Shown in pieces: positions 10,001 through 19,834 of a stretch of DNA of 64,000 nucleotides. Below the pieces are notes generated by a model, which searched no databases, had not been told where the DNA came from, and saw only the letters and a list, made by a program, of their open reading frames with translations. Both the position numbers and the translations under genes were made by a program. The stretch covers positions 29,943,769 through 30,007,768 of the forward strand of contig JAUJPP010000007.1 of assembly GCA_030562195.1 (NCBI GenBank). The letters are read 5' to 3'. Position 1 is the first letter of the stretch. Each line of letters begins with the position of its first letter. This DNA comes from Nipponacmea schrenckii. Taxonomy: Eukaryota > Mollusca > Gastropoda > Lottiidae.

Positions 10001-13000
10001 CAGACCTGTAATACAAGAACATACGATGGTAAAAAACGACACTGGACTATCTCACAGAAGTTGAGTAAGGTGCAGCATCTGAGTTTTTTTTTTAAAAACT
10101 TGCTATTTACTATATAGGTTTCAATGCAATTATAGAAAATCAGTGTTTTAAGTCTTTCTATTTTTTCTAATAATTGAATCTGTAGAAACATTGTTTTCTA
10201 ACGTGTGCTATTCTGCTATTTTCTCTCTATATAATTCTGAAATGATTGCTATTGTTCCAATTGTTTCTATTTTTTCTATTTTTTCTAATAATAGAAAGGT
10301 TTTGTAGAAACCCCTGCTATTTTTCTAATAATTGATACTGTAAAAACATTGTTTTCTAACATGTGCTATTCTGCTATTTTCTCTCTATATAATTCTGAAA
10401 TGATTGCTATTGTTCCAATTGTTTCTATTTTTTCTATTTTTTCTAATAATAGAAAGGTTATGTAGAAACCCCTGCTATTTTTTTTAATAATTGATACTGT
10501 AAAAACATTGTTTTCTAACATGTGCTATTCTGCTATTTTCTCTCTATATAATTCTGAAATGATTGCTATTGTTCCAATTGTTTCTATTTTTTCTATTTTT
10601 TCTAATAATAGAAAGGTTATGTAGAAACCCCTGCTATTTTTCTAATAATTGATACTGTAAAAACATTGTTTTCTAACATGTGCTATTCTGCTATTTTCTC
10701 TCTATATAATTCTGAAATGATTGCTATTGTTCCAATTGTTTCTATTTTTTCTATTTTTTCTAATAATAGAAAGGTTATGTAGAAACCCCTGCTATTTTTC
10801 TAATAATTGAAACTGTAGAAACATTGTTTTCTAACGTGTGCTATTCTGCTATTTTTTCTCCACATAAATCTGAAATGGCTGCTATTGTTGCAATTGTTTC
10901 TATTTTTTCTAATAATAGAAAGGTTTTGTAGCAAAACTTGCTATTTTTCTAATAATTGAAACTGTAGAAACATTGTTTTCTAACATGTGCTATTCTGCTA
11001 TTTTCTCTCCACATAAATCTGAAATGATTGCTATTGTTGCAATTGTTTCTATTTTTTCTAATAATAGAAAGGTTTTGTAGCAACACTTGCTATTTTTCTA
11101 ATAATTGAAACTGTAGAAACATTGTTTCTAACGTGTGCTATTCTGCTATTTTCTCTCCACATAGATCTAAAATGTCTGCTATTGTTGCAATTGTTGCAAT
11201 TGTTTCTATTTTTTCTAATTATGTACAACTGTTGCAAACCCATGACCTAACCCTAAAGTAGCCAAAATGGTAACAAATATAGTTGAACTGTTGCAAAACG
11301 TCAACCTAACCCTAAGGTGGTCACAAAGGTAACATATATTGTTAGAACTATTGCAAACCCTCAATCTAACCCTAAAGTAACCACAAAGGTAACATATATA
11401 GTTAGAATTGTTGCTAAACCTCAACCTAACCCTAAAGTGGTCACAAAGGTAACATATATTGTTAGAACTATTGCAAACCCTCAATCTAACCCTAAAGTAA
11501 CCACAAAGGTTACATATATAGTTAGAATTGTTGCTAAACCTCAACCTAACCCTAAGGTGGTCACAAAGGTAACATATATTGTTAGAACTGTTACAAACCT
11601 TCAACATAACCCTAAAGTAACCGCAAAGGTAACATATATAGATAGAATTGTTGCTAAACCTCAACCTAACCCTAAAGTAGTCACAAAGGTAACATATATT
11701 GTTAGAACTGTTGCAAACCCTCAATCTAACCCTGAAGTAACCACAAAGGTAACATATATATTTAGAATTGTTGCTAAACCTCAACCTAACCCTAAAGTAG
11801 TCACAAAGGTAACATATATAGTTAGAACTGTTGCAAACCCTCAACATAAACCTAAAGAAGTCACAAATGTAAAATATACAGTTGCAAACCTAAACCAGAT
11901 CATGATATAAGCCATCTACAAATCACACCAATTGAACAAATTTTTAACCAACCAAATATTCAACCAAAAAAAGTTCGCCTTATTCGAGAAAACTTCTGGA
12001 TCAATAAACTGCAAACTATCCAGACTTAATATTCAATTCGATTTTCAAAATTTTACCCTTCGTTATTCAGTTTAACAGTACAAGTTCACAAGCTCCTCCA
12101 CATATCAAACATTTTTACAAGGATCTACAACAAAAATCTCCCACTGACCCACTGTCTTTAATAATGTTTTAGTCATTGCCTACAAAAGAAATAAAAATCT
12201 AAATGACATCCTTGTCCATGGTAGATTGCTGATAATTAACACAGTCTTAATCTGATCATGACATTAGTTTCTGTTTGTAAATTTTGATACCAATTCTCAT
12301 GATACCCATTTTATCATTGTCAAATATATCATTTTCATTATATTTTATTTATTTAAAAAAATATTAGTTTGACTTCTTATTTCAATAATTCCAAACCAGG
12401 AGTTCCTCTTTCTTTAAATTTCAGATTACCTACATTTAAAAAGTTAGCACTGATGATGCAGCTTGATGTAACAGATTCATAAAAAATATATCAATTTTTA
12501 TATAACAGTATGAAACAATATAGCCATTAATCGCTTTTTTTCTTCTTTATTTTCAATAATAGAAACAATAGCAACAATAGCAAGTATTTTACATTGATAG
12601 AAGGATAAAATAGCAGAATAGAACTCATTAGAAAACACTGTTTCTATAGTTTCAATAATAGAAACAATAGCAACAATAGCAAGTATTTTACATTGATAGA
12701 AGGATAAAATAGCAGAATAGAACTCATTAGAAAACACTGTTTCTATAGTTTCAATAATAGAATCAATAGCAACAATAGCGAGTATTTTACATTGATAGAA
12801 GGATAAAATAGCAGAATAGAACTCATTAGAAAACACTGTTTCTATAGTTTCAATAATAGAATCAATAGCAACAAAAGCGAGTATTTTACATTGATAGAAG
12901 GATAAAATAGCAGAATAGAACTCATTAGAAAACACTGTTTCTATAGTTTCAATAATAGAAACAATAGCAACAATAGCAAGTATTTCGAAAGAGGAAAAAA

Positions 13001-16000
13001 TAGAATTTTAGAACATATTAAACATAATTTTTTCTACAGTTGCTATAATAGAAGAAATAGATATAAATTGCATTAGTTCTGCCTGTGGATTCAGATTATA
13101 TTTAAAGAGAAACTAACAATCTCAACACGGTCTACTTCCTTCTTTTACATTCCCTGTTGATGGATGAACATCACAGAAATTGTTGCAAGACAAAATAAAC
13201 TTGTTTTCTATTCCAACTTTATAAGAACAAAAAATAGAAATTGATGTCTATATAAAATTAGAGAGCTCATCTTTTACCTTATTGTAGGCAAATAGAACCA
13301 TAAACTTTCATTCTAAAAAGTGTTGTGAGAAGCTAATATTCAGTAAATAAATCATTTACTTAGATAATTGTAATCCTTTCAGAACATTGTAAGCTACCCC
13401 AAGGTTTTAAAGTCAAGTCTTACCTGCTGCCAATATATTTCCTCCCATCCAAAAAGTTGCTAATAAACTAATCATACCACCACGCTTATTTTTAGGTTGA
13501 AATTCAACAAAATATGTAAATATTACAGGTATACTACCACCAACACTAGAGTAAAAATATAACATCTCAATCATCCATTGATATCTTGAATAGAAACAGT
13601 CCAAGGATGTTGAGCCAGTGATGACATTTAATACCATTGATTGAAAAAACAGTGGTCAAAATCCACATTGAGATCTGAATATCTGGTGCTATAAGATACC
13701 CATTTAAGCTTTGATCGGGACTATTTTGAATCAAAATCAAGCTTTTGATCCACTCATATATTAACAGAAAGATATTTTACCCTATTCCACTGATTAACCT
13801 TAGCAATAGAAATAACCAATATACTTGAGAGGTACTGGATAATAGGGCTCCCAAACCATTAAGACTCAATGACCACATCAAAACTGACCGTCTACCAACA
13901 GTGTCAGATAATGACCCCCAAAAATATCCCCCAATCATCATACCTAAAATACATCAAATATCATATTATTCTTAAAACACTTAAACAGTAGGCCTACTAG
14001 TAAAGAATCTCCAGAAAGTTTAAAAAGAGCACATCTAATGCATTTTATTTGTTTTGTTGCAATCGATGCTAATATTAAAAAACTGTCAGGAATTAGAACA
14101 CCAGCAACAGTCAGAAACAGAGATTTTTCACTTTTTTATTGAATTCAGTGACTGATGCCATCAGTTTGCTGGCCTCCTGAAAATCTAAATGCCCCTATAT
14201 TCTGTGATCACAAAGTGAACCTACCCCTTCTTTTATGTTGACTATGATGAAAGTCTCAAATAGTTTGTAGCTATATATCTATTTTCAAGTTGAATATTCC
14301 TGTATGATGATAAAGATAAAGTTTAAAATGGCTTACCAACAAAAACAATAGCATTGAGCCATCCTTTATCAGAAGAAGATAAATTCAAGTCATTTGAACA
14401 TGAAGCCGATGGGATTAAAAACGAAACAGACAAAACCTCTACAGCATCACTGGACACTGCCCATCCACACAATAACACCAAAAATACGTGGAATTTTCCA
14501 TACCCTACAATACAAAGGGGTACACTTAATTCATATATTGGTCACTAAGGCCTATGTTGTAGAATTTTAGTTTAAAGATGTTGCATTAAATAAATATAAT
14601 TTAGTACTCCTTTAATAGTCCCAAAAGTGAGTGACATAAGTGTTAGATGTTATAAGTCACAAGCTATAAGACATCACAGACTTTCACTTGATAAATGTGT
14701 AAAGTTATTGCATCTGCTGCTGGTCAGAGTTTCACTTGATAAATGTGTAAAGTTATTGCATCTGCTGCTGGTCAGAGTTTCACTTGATAAATGTGTAATT
14801 TTTATGTAAAACACATGCTGTTAATGGTCAAAGGGTTAAATCATTACTGAGTGTACTTACTTTCATGACTGAAAATGTATTGGAGTAAACAAAACACACA
14901 TCAGATTGGTTTGATGCATATTACAAGCACCAAGCAGGAGAGAGTGCCAAAATATTTTTACCTGTTTGAGATATTCCCTCCTCATATGTATAGACCCCTT
15001 CAACGTGTCTTGGTCTAGATGGTGCCTGTTGGTGGTCTAAACAAATAAAAAATACATTCTAAAACATTTGTCCCAATATGAAGCAAAATTCTAGATTTTT
15101 GCCTCTAGATATCACTTATTCCAGATCTTATAACATTTATGGATAGGATATGTTACTAATTCAATGTCATGTTATATCAAATGAACCAAAAGACGTGATT
15201 GCCAATACTAAAGGTTTGCAAACCATCAACCATTTTCAATCAACAGTTCAGGAAGTCGATAGAAGACTTAAAGGACCAAAAGCCACATAGTAAATATTGA
15301 ACAGAGAACCTGGAATTTTCACTTCTGCTACATAATCTTACATATCACAATATAACATAATTACCTTGGTCAGATAAAATAAAACGTGTTTCATTATATT
15401 CCATTCTGAGCTATACTGGTACTATAAAACCCTGAATCTAATGTATTTATTTCAGAAAGTCTGGCCAGCATTAATACTTTAATGATTATATGATTATAAC
15501 TTTTAATTACCGGTCGTACTGTACTTATTGTGAAATAGATCGAAAATAGTATTTGTATATATCGTTATGTATCATTAATGTTCACTCAAACAAACGCTGA
15601 ATGCGATATAATAGTGAACTCTGGACAAACTCTGGGTTAGTCTTTAATATGTTTCTTGATCGATTATTTTAATTAAAGACTTGTAAAACAAACTGTTATT
15701 TTTCTAAATCATTAGAATTTCTCTTGTTGATATAAGTATTAGAGATGAATTATAGAATATATATATCAATAGATTAAAATAAAAGAAACCTAACTTTCAA
15801 GGCAGATAGTATTAAATGTCATATCTATTTCTCAAAGAAATCACAGTGTTATAAGCATTTGCTTGGTTAGTTTTTAATGTGCATATTTATTAATTTATGA
15901 ACCAGTATTTTTTTTTTTTTTTTGCAATAGAGCTAAATTGTATTTACACTAAAGTTTTCTAAAAATCAGTTACATACATATATGATATTTATTGCACTGT

Positions 16001-17165
16001 ATCCAAGAGTAAACTGACTTAAGAAGAACATGGCCTTTAAATTGTCTAATGAATGAAAACTTTAATAAACTACTCATATCATTGACCCCTGTCAAACAAG
16101 CAAGGTAGAAAAATCCCAATCTATCATATTCTCTTAGCGAAAAAATTCACTGATAACCAACATACATTTCTTGATATGTTTTCATTGGAGGCAGTGCTTG
16201 GCAAATGCAATTTTGCACACCAATGGTGAAACTGCCACTCCCATCATCTAATGTTACAAAAGGATTTACAGTTTTTTTACTTTTACATTGGTTTGTAACC
16301 TTTTGAGCCTAAACATGTTTTGGCATCAACATAATGCATAACTGGAATAATATTGTCAGATAGGTCTGTTTAAAAAGTGCTTGAAATTGTATTTTATTTG
16401 AAACAGAAATAGGAAAATAAGATGGACATGACAGTCCTGTCACTATGAGAGTGACACAATTTCCTGTAAAATGACCCAAAATGTCAAAAGCAAACATGTG
16501 GTGTTGTATGTATCAAATAACAGTCATATATTTGGCCTGAATAGATTTCTAGCCACTGGCATATCAAGCCAACTACATAGTACAAAGATGTGAACTGGGC
16601 TTAAGATATTTAAACCCAGATGTTACATTAACTTATCTCAGATATCATCTAATAATATATAATGTTAATATCAATATTTGGATTATTTCTATTCAAATCA
16701 ATAGTAGGTTACACTACAGTGGAAAAAATCAATATAATTATCCAGAACCATTATCAAACAAAAGTTCAAAGAGTCATTTCAAAACAATAGCTACAGTCAC
16801 TACAGATAAAAATATTGACTTCATATGGGAAATTTAAACTCACAGAAAATGGATAAAACTAGAGTTATGAAGACAATTTCATCACAGCTAATAAAACAAA
16901 TTATGAAACCTTATCATTTGAATAAGTTACAATGTGTTTTTTTTTTTTTTTTTTTTTTAAGTGTATAAGTCAAACACTGCTTTTCAAAGATATCTTAATT
17001 GATTATTTTGATTCCATTTTTGTAAATACCAATACAGTAATTACCTTGATTGTATGTAGGGCTGCTGAATTCATCATAAGAATTGTCATCACCAAGTGCT
17101 AGACCATCGTCGTCATCATCATCAAGAAGTCGTTTTCTTTCACTTTCGTCGTTAATGCTAGTCAT
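7018..17165 (-). CDS. SV2-family (synaptic vesicle glycoprotein 2-like) transporter, complete, 12 coding exons
   Basis: Coding exons in gene order: 17165-17045, 15036-14962, 14504-14337, 13943-13781, 13545-13424, 10005-9845, 9445-9371, 9198-9082, 8896-8808, 8323-8088, 7793-7634, 7201-7018. They give 556 aa plus TAA, in phase at all 11 junctions. The protein has an acidic cytosolic N-terminus (six Asp in a row, residues 15-20), then GYGKFH (65-70), where the SV2 membrane domain begins. The MFS signature GGYFWGSLSDTVGRR is at 125-139; LISGIGVGGSIPVIFTYFVE and AWLIVPH are SV2-like. FFMDRLGRK is the second-half signature, and WNSLDVLSAELFPTEVR follows near the end. Twelve membrane segments are expected. 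The luminal loop after segment 7 (about 376-410) is short, with two Cys (387, 404) and glycosylation sites at N393 and N397. SV2A/B/C carry a large pentapeptide-repeat luminal domain here. The substrate is unknown. SVOP is an alternative relative, but the motifs favour SV2. Confidence 0.9.
8455..8625. repeat. Long near-perfect hairpin (transporter intron 9)
   Basis: The left arm (about 8455-8527, including GAGAATATATACTGCTGGTG) is the reverse complement of the right arm (about 8551-8625, including CACCAGCAGTATATATTCTC), with arms of roughly 70 bases around a short loop. It lies in the intron 8324-8807. Such arms are typical of a young foldback MITE; transcribed, it would form a long RNA stem. 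Confidence 0.8.
10088..11218 (+). repeat. Tandem array of about 150-165 bp units (left half of intronic foldback block)
   Basis: About seven copies of an AT-rich unit. Each contains AACATTGTTTTCTAAC, GTGCTATTCTGCTATTTT, GATTGCTATTGTT and TTTTTCTAATAATAGAAAGG. The GAAACATTGTTTTCTAAC block recurs near 10188, 10339, 10504, 10655, 10829, 10967 and 11119. The first and last units are more divergent than the inner ones. It lies in transporter intron 5. The units are related, in reverse complement, to the array at 12552-12985. Confidence 0.85.
11219..11895. repeat. 60-bp satellite with dimeric (120-bp) higher-order structure and telomere-like core
   Basis: About 11 units of 60 bases alternate between two subtypes: one with CCTCAATCTAACCCTAAAGT, the other with CTAAACCTCAACCTAACCCT. 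Each unit keeps CTAACCCTAA, a match to the animal telomere repeat (TAACCC)n. Because 60 bases is exactly 20 codons, stop-free frames run through the array on both strands (11317-11910 plus, 11215-11847 minus). Those frames are by-products, not genes. The array sits inside transporter intron 5. Confidence 0.9.
11896..12230 (+). pseudogene. Retroelement coding scraps (possible Penelope/GIY-YIG-type)
   Basis: One frame from about 11896 reads DISHLQITPIEQIFNQ, continuing to VRLIRENFWINKLQT; after a frameshift it gives LNIQFDF. The pattern R-E-x-F/Y-W-I-x-x-L-x-T...G-L-N resembles the end of the GIY-YIG endonuclease region of Penelope-like and related retroelements, recognised from memory of the family. 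About 12174-12225 encodes VIAYKRNKNLNDILVHGRL, resembling a segment that normally lies upstream of that endonuclease, so the pieces appear rearranged. Stops and frameshifts break every frame. It lies between the 60-bp satellite and the right array. Moderate to low certainty. Confidence 0.4.
12552..12985 (-). repeat. 99-bp tandem array (right half of intronic foldback block)
   Basis: About 4.4 copies of a 99-base unit; CAATAATAGAAACAATAGC or its one-base variant recurs at 12553, 12652, 12751, 12850 and 12949. The minus strand reads TTGAAACTATAGAAACAGTG then GTTCTATTCTGCTATTTT, matching the plus-strand unit of the 10088-11218 array. Since 99 is a multiple of 3, the minus strand has an open frame (12498-12935) made of 33-residue repeats. 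I regard it as a repeat artefact. Degenerate related sequence continues to about 13065. Confidence 0.85.
14682..14798. repeat. 48-bp direct repeat, about 2.4 copies (transporter intron 2)
   Basis: The unit TTTCACTTGATAAATGTGTA, followed by AAGTTATTGCATCTGCTGCT and GGTCAGAG, is repeated twice and starts a third time, with almost no divergence between copies. It is intronic. The open frame across it (14627-14809) comes from the repeat. Confidence 0.85.
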
Positions 17166-19834
17166 TATTAAATAATTCGGTCCAAATTGACTAATATATC
17201 GATAAGCAAATATGCTTGAGTTTTTAGGCTACATTATTATCAAGACTCAAGTTTATATATACCAAATCTTACAAACTGAAGAGGAAACTATCTTGACTTC
17301 TTCGTTGTTTATGTTTTCGTTATAAGGTCATGGGTTAAGATTATCATTGATGTAAGCGACAAATTTGATAATGACGTAAGCGACCGAGCACCTGCTGTCA
17401 AATTGCCTCCATACTATGACATAATCGCCCACCTTTGACTCTAAACGGACAGATCAAGCCTATAGAGGATAAAAATGTTTCTAGGACGTTTATTATTGTA
17501 TGATCAATTACATGTATAAAAGTTTCTATTATCTCGCTTTATTTTCATATAATGGGTAATATAAATTTTATAGTCCTTTGTCTTGGAAATAATATATTTG
17601 TTTCAGACAAAAAAGTTAACTTCAAAGGTGATCTCGAAGCGCTTATCATAGACAGAAAACAGTATGAACAGTATCAAATGACTATGTTATCGTTTTATAT
17701 AAAAACTTCAAGCCTACCTTTTAACTCCATATCAAACAAATTTAACAGACCCTACTGATATAATCCTTATCATATTAAGAATTTATTCTCTCAAATAGCT
17801 TTTAACATTTCTACATTGTTTGGCTTTCAACATTTCAGGGTTTCTCAGATTCATTTAAACTTGTTATCATATCAGTTCAGTATAAAGACAATATGATTTT
17901 ATCGTTTTTTATTGGCCCATTGCATGTCTTTATCATACCAGTTCCAAGGTCATTACCAATCATATCTTTTAATCAGTGAAAACTAAAGATTATATAAAAT
18001 ATTGTAAGCTCCTGTTTTGTGCATGTAGTTTGCTAGTGTCACTCTTCAGTGTTTGAAACTTTTCTCCAGGCCAAATTTATATCCAGCCTAATTTAATATG
18101 ATCTTTACATCCATATCCACAAAATAGAAAAGGCCAGTCAAGGTCAAATGTCATTTCTTATTGTTGATAAAATAAGGGTCCAAAATATATCAAGGCTATT
18201 AAGACACTTGTAACCTTCCATTTTAGGCAAAAGCTATGAATTTATGCCAGAATTGAGAGGTTTGGTCACACATACCTAGCCTACGTTTTCGTCGTAATCA
18301 TATTCGAGTGTGACTAAAAAACTGTGTTTAACTAACTTGATTTTGAAAATATTTGTTCCTAAAATACAGTGAACCTACTGGCCATATGATAGAGGTAAAC
18401 CTAGAAATGATTATATTTTAGTAGATTTGCAAGACTGGGTTAAAACATTGTTTTCAGGTCTACCTATCCACACTGACGATTACTAATTGTCGGCTGTGGT
18501 ATGTATGATGGCTACCTTGACATTGAAGTATTACGGATGCACGTGCGACTTTTCATTCTTTCAGACGGGAAATTCGACGTATACGATTTTGTTGGACGCA
18601 CGGCAGTGTGACCAAATTGATGCAATCCAATAGCGTACGTTACGTATAACATGACCGATATAAAAAGCAATTGATGAACATGAGCCTGTGTGTGACCATG
18701 GCCTAAGTAACAATAAGATAACCACATATATAACCTCATTATTCAGGAACCGCACCTACCCTTAGCATAAACTGCCATTATCATGAATCTTCCTGATAAG
18801 AAATATTGACTTTAAAGCTTTAATAAATAAGATTATCACAGAACTTAACAGTTCACAAATACACAATACTATCTTTTTATAATGAAAACTTGTTATAAAC
18901 TTAAAAATTATAATATTAAAATATTATAATAAAAGGTTTTATATCTTGGTTAAGATAAACAAAAAAAAGAAATTAAAATTAAAATCTGAAAAAAACTCCA
19001 GGGCCTTATTAAGGTTCTTTATGACATATACATATCAGTAATAAATGCACAAAAGATGTTTATATTGTCCTAGAAATACCATTACTAAAATAAACCATCT
19101 TAATAAAACTGCAATTCTCATTTTAAGAAGTCTACACAGATATAAAATAGAGGTATTCAAGCTTGTTATATTGAGAAATATTAAAACCCTTTTCAAGGTT
19201 CAAAAACAAATGGGAATCAAGTATAAAGAACTAGGTTTGGAAAAATTTGAATTCTTTCCTTCTTATCATTAGTTTCTATTCTCTATGAATAGGTTTCACT
19301 ATTGTTATAGGACTATATGTACAACATAAAGAAATTTAACTGGAATATTTAAGATAACTATATCTAGTACCTTTTTGAACATTTGGCAACAATGAAACTA
19401 TGAACAAGGCCTCAGCATTAGAACCATGGGAAAGTTCATTGAGATCTGACAGTAAGAGTGTGTTATTTTATAGACAAAATACTAGATATAAATAAACTCA
19501 CTTAAAACAGTGACAGTAAAAACAAATACATGGCTTAACCCCATTGATTAAATGTGTTACAATCTGAAGAACAGATGCTAGTGAAACTTGTGCATTTTTA
19601 AGCAACATGTTTTCCTGTTTCATACACTAAACCATTTAATAGCTCAAATAAAAGGGAAGTCACTGGTTAAATATAAAGATCAAACTTTAAAATGTTTAGA
19701 CACAAAGCATAATAAGCCTAATAAAGAGACTCCTTTTACACATTGTTCCTTGTTATTTTGTTATTATCAGGTTAATTTCAGTTTGTTATTCAATTATAAA
19801 CACTAAAATAACAAACTCTTTAATAAAGCATTCA
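17166..19834. other. Intergenic region between the SV2-like gene and the nucleotidyltransferase gene
   Basis: This contains the promoter and probable 5' UTR of the minus-strand SV2-like gene (just above 17165), a possible DNA transposon with short inverted ends at 18263-18705, and the 3' UTR of the nucleotidyltransferase gene next to 19834. Open frames at 17552-17758, 18512-18755, 19045-19272 and 19588-19806 show no domain or conserved motif. Confidence 0.5.
18263..18705. mobile_element. Possible non-autonomous DNA transposon with GGTCACACA ends
   Basis: GGTCACACA near 18263 has an inverted partner TGTGTGACC near 18695. The stretch between is richer in CpG than its surroundings (for example ACGTGCGACTT, GTACGTTACGT). 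Terminal match is short and no target duplication was confirmed, so this is a candidate only. Confidence 0.3.

Noticed and set aside
11215..11910. Long open frames on both strands (210 and 197 codons) with 20-residue repeats
   Set aside because: They arise because the satellite period (60) is a multiple of three. They lie within an intron and have no start context or known repeat-protein signature.
12498..12935. 145-codon frame with 33-residue repeats on the minus strand
   Set aside because: It is the translation of the 99-bp array and ends within intron 5 of the transporter; there is no sign of splicing into that gene.
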